Of a stretch of DNA of 64,000 nucleotides, positions 21,028 to 32,387 are shown one piece after another (position 1 is the stretch's first letter; each line of letters starts with the position of its first letter). This stretch comes from Maratus speciosus (lineage: Eukaryota > Arthropoda > Arachnida > Araneae > Salticidae): positions 868,001 through 932,000 of the forward strand of contig CAWVRF010001077.1 in the NCBI GenBank assembly GCA_963932465.1, read 5' to 3'. The translations under genes and the position numbers were made by a program. The notes beneath the pieces are model-generated. The model saw only the letters and a program-made list of their open reading frames with translations. It was not told where the DNA came from and ran no database searches.

Positions 21028-22615
21028 TTTCCATTTTTGTTTTATAACGCTAAATTCTCAGTAATTTTTTACCTTTTATTTTACATAAAATCACTATTTT
21101 TTTTTTTTTAATTAAGATGCTTGCATTTTTATTTCAAACTCATAGAGCCGTTTTTATTTTTTATCCAAAAGGGTTGATTTGAATTTTTTCCGTTGCTAGA
21201 GTAACGGATGTAATGATAGATATTTTGAGGTTTAGATGCCAAAGACACCGCCAAATTAGAAAAATATGAAATGTGTCATGAACTGTTGGACTTATAAAAA
21301 TTTATTTGGTAGCATTCGATTCAGCATACAAAACTACATTAAAATATGCTATCAATTGACGCATAGTTTTGATATTCGATTTTTTCCCCTCCCCGTGCAA
21401 AAACCATTAGGGGTGACACTTTAGAAAATCCTTTCTTAGCAGAAGTTTATGTCATAAGAAGTATTTTTACCACGATTTTCAAGATTTTAGGTTCAGTAGT
21501 TTGCGCTGTCCGTTAATTAGTCCCCTAATCCAGACTTTATTTTATATACTATATTAGATATGCGATTTTGCGGTGAATCGATGATCGAAAATTAGTCTAA
21601 GATCATTTGAAATATTACATAACAAAGGAGAAAGTACGAACAAAGACGAAGAAGGAATGACGAATTACAAAAGACTTGTAATTTTTTTTTTCAAAATGTT
21701 GAATTTTTCCATAGTAATAACGTATTAAAACATAAATTTCCTTAAAAATTATCTTTATTTCCTAGATTTCGAATCTGTGAATTTTCCTATAAATGAAATT
21801 GGCGATATGACTTGAGAAAATAGATAATATTTGCTTAAATAAAATGGGTAATATTCGTTGATCTGAGTTCGAGTTTATAAATATCACATGCTTTCGGAAT
21901 TACGGCGAAAAACATTTTAAAAAGTATGAAATTATTTTACAATATGTATGTGTGGCAGAAATTCACACTGAAATTTAAGTATTCGATTCCATTTTTAAAA
22001 TATTAACTGATATCTATATAAGTTACAATTGAATATGAAAATGTACTCAAAAAATGATCTCTTTCACCTAAAAAAACACCATTTGTGAGAACATCCTCAA
22101 GCTAATGTCACGCTTATGCATTTTTGGCTTAAAATCACATTGTTTGGCGACAAAAGAAAAATAAAAAATTGTAAAGAAACAAATAGTAATGACACATGCG
22201 ACTCGCAATTACATCTGCTTGTTTCTTCTATAAGTCACGTGATGGGACAATTAGATATAAAAAAAAAAAGAAAAGAACAGAACAGAAAGAAAATGTCGTT
22301 AAAATTTCATCTAATCAAATTTTCAGATTCGTTTCCATATCTAACGCAAGCCATAAAGAGCCAAATATTGCGTATCAAGTGTAATATTTCTTATTAAATT
22401 AATTTTTAAGCATTACAAATATTTCTTTCAGGTTTTGATTAAATGTTTCCGTTTTTTAATATTATCACACATTAAAACGGATTTTCTTCTTCTTTTTTTC
22501 TTTTTTTTTTTCATTTAAATAAAATTAGTAACAGTTTTTCTTTTATTTTTCGAGGTTTAATAGCCGTTTCAATTTTTTTTTTTTCAACGATGAATTTCGC
22601 CAAGAAATAAAATGG
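21028..22615. other. AT-rich non-coding stretch
   Basis: Nothing recognisable. ORFs at 22,116-22,397 are overlapping, AT-rich and without domains. Confidence 0.45.
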
Positions 22616-22860
22616 TAACCTTATCGCCCAAAATAACAGAATTTTCCGTCATAATTCTAAAACTAATAAAGGTAGAATAATGTGTTATAGATTAAAACCT
22701 TCCCTGAAGCAATACCTATCTAACGGTATAGGTTCCGTAAAAATCCATGCAGTCGAACTCGAAATCTAGGCGTTCGGAACGAAATTTCCGTTTGCATTTT
22801 ATATATATAATAGATAATAGATAATAGATTATATATATATATATATAATAGAATAGATAA
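22616..22860 (+). repeat. LINE-like 3' tail, copy 1
   Basis: It contains AAAACCTTCCCTGAAGCAAT, CTATCTAACGGTATAGG, AAAAATCCATGCAG and TTCCGTTTGCATTTTATATA, ending in TATA/ATAGATA simple sequence. This succession and the microsatellite end are typical of 3' tails of arthropod RTE-like retroposons (family knowledge). About 80-85% similar to copy 2 at 23,267-23,470 by eye. Confidence 0.6.
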
Positions 22861-23266
22861 TAGATTATGTGTTATGAACTATCTCAAAGTTTAAAACAGA
22901 TCGCATTGTTAGATTTCCTAATTTTAACAATATCGCGTTATGTTAGTTCCACATTCCACCACCAGTGAGCGCACTCTGTTCTTAACGAAAGCGTATCTGA
23001 ACGAAACTCCTTCATGCAACCTTTCCGTAGATACATGAATCGGGAGGGTGGCGGTCTTAACCAATAATTTAAGATAATTGCTGAAATTACTACGAAAAAT
23101 ATTTTAAAGGGGCTCTAAGCGGGCCCCTAATAGAGTTAGAGGAAATCAGAAGACGGCAAAATAATCGCGGGGAAAAGTTTGCTCGGGTGCTTTCGAGCTA
23201 CTTTTGGCGCGAGATCTAAGCTCTACGACCAATAGGAGCCCAGATATTTAAGGAAATATGAAGTAA
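22861..23266. other. Spacer between LINE-like tails
   Basis: No ORF. A GC-richer stretch (23,100-23,250) with GGCGCGAGATC is part of the same repeat landscape. Confidence 0.4.
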
Positions 23267-23470
23267 CAAAGTCCAAAATAATAGAATTTTCCGTAATAAT
23301 TCTATAACTAATCTAGGTAGAATGATGTGTTATAGCTTAAAACCTTCCCTGGAACGATACCTATCTAACGGTATAAGTTCCGTAAAAATCCATGCGGTAG
23401 AACTCGAAATCTCGGCGTTCGGAACGAAATTTCCGTTTGGATTTTATATATATAATAGATATATATAACC
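23267..23470 (+). repeat. LINE-like 3' tail, copy 2
   Basis: Direct repeat of 22,630-22,840, with the same order of phrases and the TATATATAATAGATATA end. Confidence 0.6.
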
Positions 23471-24187
23471 ATTAAATAAACATTACCGATCACCAACAAA
23501 AACTGTGAAATTATGAATAAAATGACATTAAGAAATACAGTTCCCCCCAACACACTTAACATAGATTCCAAAAATATAGTAAAAAACAACAGAAATTGAA
23601 TAGCATAAATGGAATGATGGAAATTTGTAGAACTTAGACAGAATCATCGGGTCCCAAATGCCTTAAGCTCCACAAATAAAATGTGTGGTTTCATCTTCAT
23701 ATTAGCCATAAGTTAGCTAAAGAATAGGAATTTGGGACTACTACACACAGAAAACCGAGAAATAAACCATTCAACACCAATTAAGTTCAAAATGAAACAA
23801 GATAAAAAGGATAGCGGGGAAAAAAAACAAATTACCAAATTAAAATCCATACTGTCATACCATTACGTATAATGAATACACTCATTATGCATTTTATTCT
23901 CATTTAAGATAGTATACTATTAGAAATTAATATGATATTGTCCTGGGTAGGTTAAAATTTATATACAAGTTAATCGTTAACTTTATTAAATATTAATGAA
24001 TATGAATAAACTTAATATGAATTGATAAATATATAAATATAACTACACCATTATACATATAAAAGCATCGAATCAACATCCATTATAAAATATGTATTAG
24101 CAACGTAGTTATAAATCAAATGCCCTATATATTTTTTCTTTTTTTTAAATAAATTAACCATTGCGTATTATCCAGACAACGCCACCC
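23471..24187. other. AT-rich non-coding stretch
   Basis: No gene or repeat recognised. Confidence 0.4.
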
Positions 24188-24193
24188 TGCTCC

Positions 24194-24194
<1 letters not shown>

Positions 24195-24256
<62 letters not shown>
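24195..24256. repeat. Compound microsatellite (CT)n(AT)n
   Basis: About 14 CT units pass directly into about 16 AT units. Confidence 0.95.
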
Positions 24257-24258
<2 letters not shown>

Positions 24259-24388
24259 CCCCTTATCAACAACGCAAAACTTTCTGGCACATCGCGGTCA
24301 CATCTTTAAATGTAAAAGAATAAACCTGACTGATATGCCTATCGAAAAAGTATTGAATGGAATAAAAGTATTTCATTTTTTGATAAAT

Positions 24389-24720
24389 GTGTTGCATCTT
24401 GTTTTATTAGCGATTGTTGTCTCGTATTACTATTCTTAGTTTTTTTTGTCTGGACATTTACTTCAAAACGCCATACTTGCAATACTTTCTGAAATTTCCT
24501 TTGCCTTTATTAAAAACTAAAATGCTACATTTTAAGGCGGTACCCCAAGAAAATATTTTCCCTCTCATCAATGCGAAACTTTATGACACAAGGCGGATTC
24601 ATTTTTATCGTAAAAGCACAAAACTGGTAGATAATGCTGCGTTTACACTATGTGGCCTGTCAGGTCTTTTGGGTCTTTCAGGTCCAAGAATCGAAAAAAT
24701 TGCGTTTACACTACGGCATA
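24389..24720. repeat. Dispersed repeat, copy A (with AGGTCT motif)
   Basis: The left part (TTTATTAGCGATTGTTG, TTCAAAACGCCATAC, AAATTTCCTTTGCCTTTAT) matches 35,235-35,385 in direct orientation. The right part (GCTGCGTTTACACTATG, CCTGTCAGGTCT, GGGTCTTTCAGGTCC) matches 35,100-35,185 in inverse orientation. TGCGTTTACACTA occurs twice. Non-coding. Confidence 0.55.
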
Positions 24721-25841
24721 AGAACTTGGCTTGCGCATGCGTATATTTGAAGGTTGGGGGAAGGGAGGGACAGTCGTGTTTGTTTGTTTACGTTCGTATT
24801 CCGTATCGAAATGAACGTGTCAGAATTGTTTGCGCCGTAATTTCTTTTGCACAGACATTAATTACGTGTAAATTAATAAAAATTACGCGTTTTTCTAAGC
24901 TCATTGCCCACAAGGGATGCAAGAAAATGCAATTGCCCCCTAATTTTCTTTTTCTCTGACTGTGAAAAAAACAAAATTTATTCTTTTCAAACAGTTTAAA
25001 ATAATGAAACACAGAGAGAAAATGAATCTAACATTTTTTTTTGTTGTTGTCTGGGGAAGGGGTACGATCCCTCCTTTCCACAAAATAAAATTTACATTTA
25101 TTTTTCCTTTTGATTTAAGGGGGCAGTTTACCTTAAAATTGGTCAAAAAATTGATTTTTTTTTTTAATATTAAATGAAAGCCTGTTTAATTGTGAATATT
25201 TTGACACCTCATTTTTATCCATACCGCAAATATATCGCGAGGTATTGTAAATTTTGTTAAAACACTCAGCGCAATTACCACACAAATTAAAACTTTAAAT
25301 GGCTTTTTCTCCATTTTCATATTTTCTTCACTTTCATGTTTTAAGACTTTTTTTTGTATTTGAGATAGAGATTTTTAAGATTTTTTTTGTGCATGTTCTT
25401 TATTACATATGTGATAAATCTGCGCATGGAATTAGCCTTTAGGTTTTTTGTTATTAAAAAAAAAATAAAAGTATATGAAGATATGTTAGATTTCATCGTT
25501 TTGCACTATATATATATCAGTAAAAAAATCATAATAAATGTAATATTAGATATGTCTAAAAATCCATGTGCAAGTTTGTGTAGTACACATTTGAAAATCT
25601 AAAATAAATAAATAAATAAATAAATAAATAAAAATAAATTGGGCAAAAATATCAATTTTTTTTTCAAAGTAGTAGGGATTTAAAAAAATTCAAATTTTTA
25701 TAAAATTTTTAATTAAATACACAGTTAATTTTTTTTTCAAAATGTCCTTTTAGTTGAACATTGAAATTCAGTGAGTTCACCATTTGAATCATATTTAAAA
25801 TTTAAAATAAAGAAAATTGTTGAAAAGGGAAACTGTCACTT
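24721..25841. other. AT-rich non-coding stretch
   Basis: A 181-codon ORF at 24,414-24,959 overlaps the repeat above and has no domain. AAAT-type simple sequence lies at 25,601-25,636. Confidence 0.45.
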
Positions 25842-25965
25842 AAGTGTTCAGAAATTACCTTAAACAGGGGTCCAGGAGGGCAAGGACAATTTTTCTTTTT
25901 GATTTAAGTGTTCAAAAATTACTTTAAACAGGGGTCCAGGAGGGCAGGAACGACCACCTGACAAA
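25842..25965 (+). repeat. 66-bp direct duplication
   Basis: AAGTGTTCAGAAATTACCTT, then AAACAGGGGTCCAGGAGGGC, is repeated about 66 bp downstream with few changes. Confidence 0.85.
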
Positions 25966-26068
25966 AGAGATAACTGCTTCAATTCTTCATTTAAAAAATG
26001 GCAGTAGGAGCTTACTTTTGTTTTCTTAATTGTTATACGTATGGTTTGGCTTTAATGTTGACATTATG

Positions 26069-26163
26069 TTGCTACAATGTGAAATGAATGCCAACACTGA
26101 TGGAAAACCTAATCGAAGACATCACCAGTAATCAGGTTACCACTCATTTCACATTGCAGCAGA
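26069..26163. repeat. 18-bp inverted repeat
   Basis: TGCTACAATGTGAAATGA at about 26,070 matches, with one mismatch, the inverse of TCATTTCACATTGCAGCA at about 26,146. It may be the terminus of a small non-autonomous element. Confidence 0.6.
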
Positions 26164-26172
26164 GCGTATGAT

Positions 26173-26186
26173 GTTGCTATGGCAAC
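26173..26186. promoter_or_regulatory. X-box-like (RFX) motif
   Basis: GTTGCTATGGCAAC fits the published RFX X-box pattern GTHNYYATRRNAAC at every position. No gene is seen nearby, so function is unproven. Confidence 0.3.
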
Positions 26187-26234
26187 ACCACTCTCTGGTG
26201 CAACAGTTAACTGCCTGTCTCATTATTTATATTA

Positions 26235-27152
26235 CAGTAGATTTCCGTTACAACGAATTCCATTACAACGAAAAATCCTTTTACAACGAAATTTGACAAA
26301 TCCCCTTTTCAAATTGCATTAACCTTAATGTATTAAAAATTCCGATCTAGCGAAGTGCATTTTTTTAGGAATTCCGTTACAACGAAAAATCTTCATTGAG
26401 CTCTTTTTTTCTTTTTTGAAATGATCTCTGGTTCGTGGCAAGAAATTAGCCAGAAAACAATTTCTATCTGTTGGGAACATGCCTGGTTAACTGAAACCGA
26501 AGAAAATGAATCAGAAACTTTAGATTTTGATGAACCCTCCGAGTTAAACACAATTTGGAAGGCTGGCAAAAAAATAACATCAGTCCCTGATTAGGTGGAT
26601 TTCTTATCTGTGGAAGACAATATTCAAATGTGCTCTGAAGTGTCTGGTGAAGGTATCATTTTGTCCACTAAAAGTATACATTAGACCGACAAAATTACGG
26701 AAGCAGTGATGACGATGATTATGTCATCACCGACGATTCAAAAGTTACCGCTTCGGGAGCTCTTTCACGCTTGGAGAAAATGCGTGCTTTTGTTTCTCAT
26801 GAAAAGAATGTTCCAGATGATGCACTATTTTCTCAGATTCATTTGTTGCACACGTTTTTGTTATCATTAACTACACATCCCTTTGTACAAACTAAATCAC
26901 AGATTTTCTGAAATAATGTGCCATTAAATAAATTATAGTTCATAATTTTGTATTTTTAATTTCCAATTTCATTTTACTAACTTTTTCTATATTAATTTTA
27001 GTCTTCCATTAAAATCTGCTATAACGAAAGGTAAATTTATCTTGCATAATTAGTTTATGTGTATATGTAATTCATTAGGTAAATAGAAGTAATTCCGTTA
27101 CAACGAAACATTTTAGTGGTCCCGTGGAGTTCGTTGTAACGGAAATCTACTG
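26235..27152 (+). mobile_element. Tigger/pogo-like DNA transposon, internally deleted
   Basis: The element has terminal inverted repeats CAGTAGATTTCCGTTACAAC, read inward from both ends, and TA on each side (26,233-26,234 and 27,153-27,154). CCGTTACAACGAA sub-repeats follow inside both ends. At 918 bp it is well short of an autonomous Tigger. It keeps only the C-terminal part of the transposase. Confidence 0.85.
26421..26911 (+). pseudogene. Tigger-like transposase, C-terminal remnant
   Basis: The frame from 26,421 reads WQEISQKTISICWEHAWLT, the W-x-x-(I/V)-x-x-x-T-I-x-x-C-W motif that follows the DDE domain of Tigger/pogo transposases. It stops at 26,592-26,594. A second frame further on gives an acidic stretch and ALSRLEKMRAFVSHEKNVPD, ending at about 26,911, comparable to the C-terminal tail of these proteins. 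The CENPB-type DNA-binding and DDE domains are absent. It is non-functional. Confidence 0.75.
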
Positions 27153-27154
27153 TA

Positions 27155-29989
27155 TTATCATCTGTGACACTACCTTCTGAGCAACAAATCTTTAAAACGA
27201 CAATGAGGAAAAAATTAATTACTTTGACACAATAATAGTAAATTTCCGCTGTTTTATAAGGGAGAATACAGAATTTCTTTGGCATATGTAACATAAAATA
27301 TTTCATTTCCCTGACAATGCTGGAAAAAAAGGAACTAAATGTAACATTTCGTGAAATTTTACTTTTGGACAGCTTGAAAATAAAGCTTTTACTTTATAGA
27401 TAATGGACATTAATTTCAGAAGAGCAAGTGTCCTCACCTGATGATAAAACAATATTTTTAAATGGAAACTTACATTGTCGCTTGTGAAAATTAAATCTAC
27501 AATGATTACATGAACATGACGCCATTTTCTGTATACTTTTAGTCGTGATATTACATTTAAATAAAGGTACTATGGTAACACTTATAGTAAAGACTTAAAA
27601 ATTTATATATGAAAAATGTGCATTATCTGTTCAAAATGATGCCATTTTTGCATGTGAAAATACAGTGAGTCTGATTTTTGATTGATTTATAAAAATAATG
27701 CTCATACCCATTTTCTTTTTGTGGCTATATGAAAGAAAAAGTTGCATTAGAAAATTAAATAACATTTTTTAAAAATTATAAACTATAGCAGATGGTTGAA
27801 AATAGGGCTGAGAAATCTGATAATTGTTTTAAATTTGCAGTAATTTTACTCCCATTCTAAAACTATTGTATGGTGTTGTACATATATAATGTTATCAACA
27901 TTTAGGCAATTTTAGTCCCCACCCCATCACTTACAATATCATACGTTATCATTCCTCGACCCCCCCCCCCCAACACACACACACACCTTAATGAAATCAT
28001 CATCAATGCTTAAAAATCCTTTTTATTTTTATATGTTTGCGTTTGCATAAAGATATGATTTTACGTTTAAACAAATGTATACACTTACTATTTAAAAAGG
28101 TATAAGACTATTTTGATGTAAAGAAAAAATTAAAGCACTAAAACAAAAAATATCGTTTGGATAAAAAAAAAAAACCTTTTCCCCAAAATATCTTATGACA
28201 ATCAAACGTCAGGTCCCCCCCCCCTCCCACACACATTAAAATGATAATTTTATATATGCACAGCACTTAATTTGTATAAACACTGCAGCAGCAAAAGAAG
28301 GTGACATTTCAAAATTCCTCCCACAGTATTTAAAAAACTAATAAGTTGTATTGAAAATACCTTATATTATAAAGAAGCTTTTCTATGAAACCTTTAAACA
28401 CATAAATGTTAAACTTATTATGTTTGTTTTTGCTTTTCATTACATTGGTTTTTATTTGTCACATATTGTCTACCACAAGGAGTAATAATTCTCCAAAACC
28501 CCTTACAAATAAGGATACTGGCTGCACCACTGGTATAAGGAATATACACAAATTATGAAAAATTAGGCATAGATTATGAAACACTCTCCAACAGTAGCTA
28601 TTAAGAAATTTAATATTTTCATACAATGAAATGAAATATCTAAATGTGCCATTTAAAAACACGTAACTCAGTAAAAATGCATTTTCAGCACTTGTTGTCC
28701 CCATAACACTTTTTCATGCATTATATTTATTGAATTTCACATTTAAATAGCACCCTCTATAGCGAACATCATTAGCACTTAATAATTACAATGCAATCGC
28801 AGTATATTTACAAGTGTGACAAACTGAATTCATAAATACTTTTCAACCATGTTGAAAGTGTTTTTCTCATTTTATATCTTAGCCATTTTTTTATAAAAAG
28901 TAAATAGATAATTAAAAACAATTCTTAAATCAAGGTTTACATGATAGACAAAACAAGTAAATACATGAAATACCATCTATAATAAAAATATATAGTCAAA
29001 TAAAAGACAAAAATTTTTTAATAAATTTCTTTTATTTGAAAGTACAAGTTACAGAAACAAAATAAAATTTCTTTATATTATAAATATTATTGAATATAAT
29101 GATTACTACGTATAATAAATGAAACAATATTAATATGTATCATAATGGTCTATGATGATGACAATGTTTTGCAGAAAACTTTATTGATCTGAAGAAACAG
29201 GTATTTATATTTCAATCTGAAAGGAAGATAAAGCATTAGTAAAAATTGAGTAAAAATAAACTGTGTAACTAGCTAAATTGTGAACTATTAAGACAGTTTT
29301 TTGGAAAGAAGCGAGATAATAATTTAATAACTTTCAGTTGGTATAATAATTAAGAAGTAATAAATAGTGCATCAAAACCAAAAAGTATGTTCTTGACATA
29401 CCTAAAAGAAAAAGGAAAGAAAGAAAATTTCAGTCCATTAATTGAAATAAAGAATACATAAATTAGTAAATAATATTTAGTGAGACAAAAAGAAATAAGT
29501 CTAATTCAAACTGCTAAGAATATCAGTAGATTGAAGACATACAAAATGCAAGTGATCCTATTAAAAGGGAAACCTTTATTGTTTACACATCAAAATTTCT
29601 AAAAATATTACAAGAATGTATATAGAGTATTGTATATTTACTTCTCATAAATAAGAGAAACTTATTGTATGGCTGACAGAACTGCTTTCAGGGAAGTCAA
29701 AACTCATACTAAATTTAAACAAGTTAGAAATTGTACGGCAAATGAGACGTGCGTTCATACTATAACTAGTTTTATAAATATTCAGATCTTGGTGCAATAG
29801 CTGTTGCAGTTTTAAGCAAAAATGCATGAATACAAAATTTATTATGATTCTATATATTAAATTCAGTAATATGGAAATAATAGGATTCCATCTTAAATAT
29901 GACGTAATCAGCATGGCAACCTAGAATCATTACATGTCATGGGATATCACTGAATTAATTATGTACGATAGGATTTAATAGAATGAAGA
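27155..29989. other. AT-rich non-coding stretch
   Basis: No gene is recognised. C-rich runs followed by (CA)n lie at 27,959-27,987 and 28,213-28,234. A hairpin with arms TCAAATAAAAGA/TCTTTTATTTGA lies near 28,996-29,040. Short ORFs lack domains. Confidence 0.45.
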
Positions 29990-30009
29990 AAACCTTTATT
30001 AATATCTTT

Positions 30010-30195
30010 TTAAGTTTTGATTTGATTTTCTTAAAATTTGAAATGACTTGACAAAATTCTGAAACGATTATATATATATTAAATTTCAAACCATTTGGTT
30101 GGGTATTTTCTGCGCTGTTATATGCGGACAGATGGACAAACCAGATGAAGACTATAGGTGCTTCGTATTTATATAGTTACAAACACATCTAAAAA
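30010..30195 (-). repeat. Inverted copy of the 10,985-11,175 repeat
   Basis: On the minus strand: AGCACCTATAGTC, TCCGCATATAACAG and GTCAAGTCATTTCAAATTTT, in the same order as at 10,985-11,175. Confidence 0.7.
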
Positions 30196-31131
30196 GAGCT
30201 TAAAAAACACTATTTCTGTTTCCCTTTCATTCTGATAAAAATAACATTAAAATGACTTGAAATGGAATAAGTAATTTTTAAGGGGAAAAAAGTTGTTTTA
30301 TTTTTTCTGTATGAGAATAAATAAAATTGTTAATTTCAGAATGAATGAGTTCGGGCCCACCCGAGCTCGAAGAATGGTACAAAAATGTAGCCCAAACACA
30401 TATCTCTCATCTCTAGTAGTAACACGAGAACACTGAAACTAAATGTTAAACCAACGGCAATGTTCTTTTTAAAATTCTTATTTGCATTTCAATACTTTTT
30501 TTTTTCTGGCCTGGGTAACCTGAACCTGATGTCTAACCAAATATATTTACTTTTTATTTCTTTAGTTGCAGTTTTTTTTTTCTTCTGAGGACACTTTTAA
30601 TTTTGAAACAAGCTCTGAAACTGAAATTTTCCTCTGAAAAACTGCACCTGAAATCTAGGTTAAAAAGATACCCAATTAGACATGTCCCACGCAAAACAGA
30701 AAAAAATATTTAAAAATATTCAAAAGCAAACGATAAATTTGTAAAGTTACCATTGGTTTAATATTAGTTTGCAAGCATCTTTCCATGAGAGTTAACATAG
30801 TATAATTAATAAATAAACTTAAAATTTCGAACCCGAAATCAAAATAACATTAATTATTAATAACATTAAAACTCTTCATTTCACGATTTGCATAGTAATA
30901 TAAAAAATAATTTTAAAATATGGTACCTTTCTGTTAGTCAGCACAGGTGATAAATCAACAAATATTTTTCCTTTGTCATCATTCGCATTGCATTCACTTA
31001 ATTTTAAATATAAACCATTCACCCATTTCATTCTAATACATATGTCGCATTTAAATACATGCCTTTCACTCATTTCGATTCAATTGCAGAAAAAAAGAAA
31101 TATATCATCAAAATATTGTTTCTAATTTTCA

Positions 31132-31184
<53 letters not shown>

Positions 31185-31651
31185 TGTTATTGGAAAGATT
31201 TGTACACGAGTAACATAAAAGTATCAAAAATACTCAGAAGTTAAATATAAGTATTAAATAGCTTAACCAGCATGAGTAATAGTCAGTGTAGAATAATTTA
31301 AATAGAAAAAATAAGAGAATATGCTTTCCACACGTGGAAGAATTCAATGAAACACACTTATTTATGTTACGCACTATACATAAAGGTTATTTTCCCAAAA
31401 AAAGCAGGAGGGGGGGGGGGAACCAAACGCAGCTAATGCGCTATATGTTTTATTAATAAACATCATTACTTTCCATATGTTATATTTATAAACTGCATTA
31501 ATTACAACTAAATAAAATAACCAAACCATACAAGTGATAAATTTTATACCTATGGTCATTTAAATTTCTAATAAAAAAAAAAAAAAAAAACTTAATTCTG
31601 ATTCAGCAGCTATGAATATTATCATTAACATCTCAAAACCAATCTTTTAAG

Positions 31652-31695
<44 letters not shown>

Positions 31696-31980
31696 ATTTA
31701 AAAAACTTTTACTTGCTATGCTCACAATTTCTTAGTTAATTCATATTTAAAATAAAGTATGAAGCTGCAGCTTACTTACAAAATATATTACAGGAAAAAT
31801 GTAAATTTTGTGAGCGAAATCTAAAAGCGTAAAAATCATAAAAACATGGCTTTCGATTTTTTTTTTTTTTTTTTTTGTTTAATGAATTTTGACACAAAAA
31901 TTTAGAAGACTTATTTCAAATTATAGCATTTTATGGCACCGGATACGTATTAATTCCAATTTTGATTGTCGTTGAATACT
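30196..31980. other. AT-rich stretch with long poly(A) runs
   Basis: No gene. Poly(A) runs of about 44 (31,139-31,182) and 41 (31,654-31,694) bases, and poly(T) at about 31,859-31,876. The segment 30,520-30,640 resembles 36,530-36,610. A G run lies at 31,411-31,420. Confidence 0.5.
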
Positions 31981-32387
31981 AAGGTCATTCCATGGTAACT
32001 TACGTTATAATTTAAAACAATTTACAGCGGTAATTTCAGTAATATAACACCAAAAAAATTTCAAATGTTAAGTTGACATGATTTGTTAATTAAACCTATC
32101 CAAAGGCCAATTTGGATAAAAATTACCTAGAAAATGAAAATTATATTTTTTATGGCAACTTACGTTACTTTTTCAGTAATGTCAGTTACCATAATAAATA
32201 TAACTGGCAGAGTTCAAGAAAAAACACTAAAATTAGGCCATTATCATCTAAATTTATCTATGAATAGGTTTAATTAACAAATCATGTCAACTTTGCATAG
32301 TGAATATTTTTTTTGTTCTTTTATTACTAAAATTACTGAAGTAAACTGTTCTAAATGTAACGTAAGTTACCATCGAATGACCCAGTG
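31981..32387. mobile_element. Palindromic MITE, about 407 bp
   Basis: The two halves are inverted copies over roughly 150 bp each. The ends read GGTCATTCCATGGTAACTTA and, inward from the right, GGGTCATTCGATGGTAACTT. GTTGACATGATTTGTTAATT occurs in both arms. No ORF. No clear target duplication. Confidence 0.8.

Noticed and set aside
24414..24959. 181-codon ORF as a gene
   Set aside because: It overlaps a dispersed repeat, has no recognisable domain or splice context, and has biased composition.
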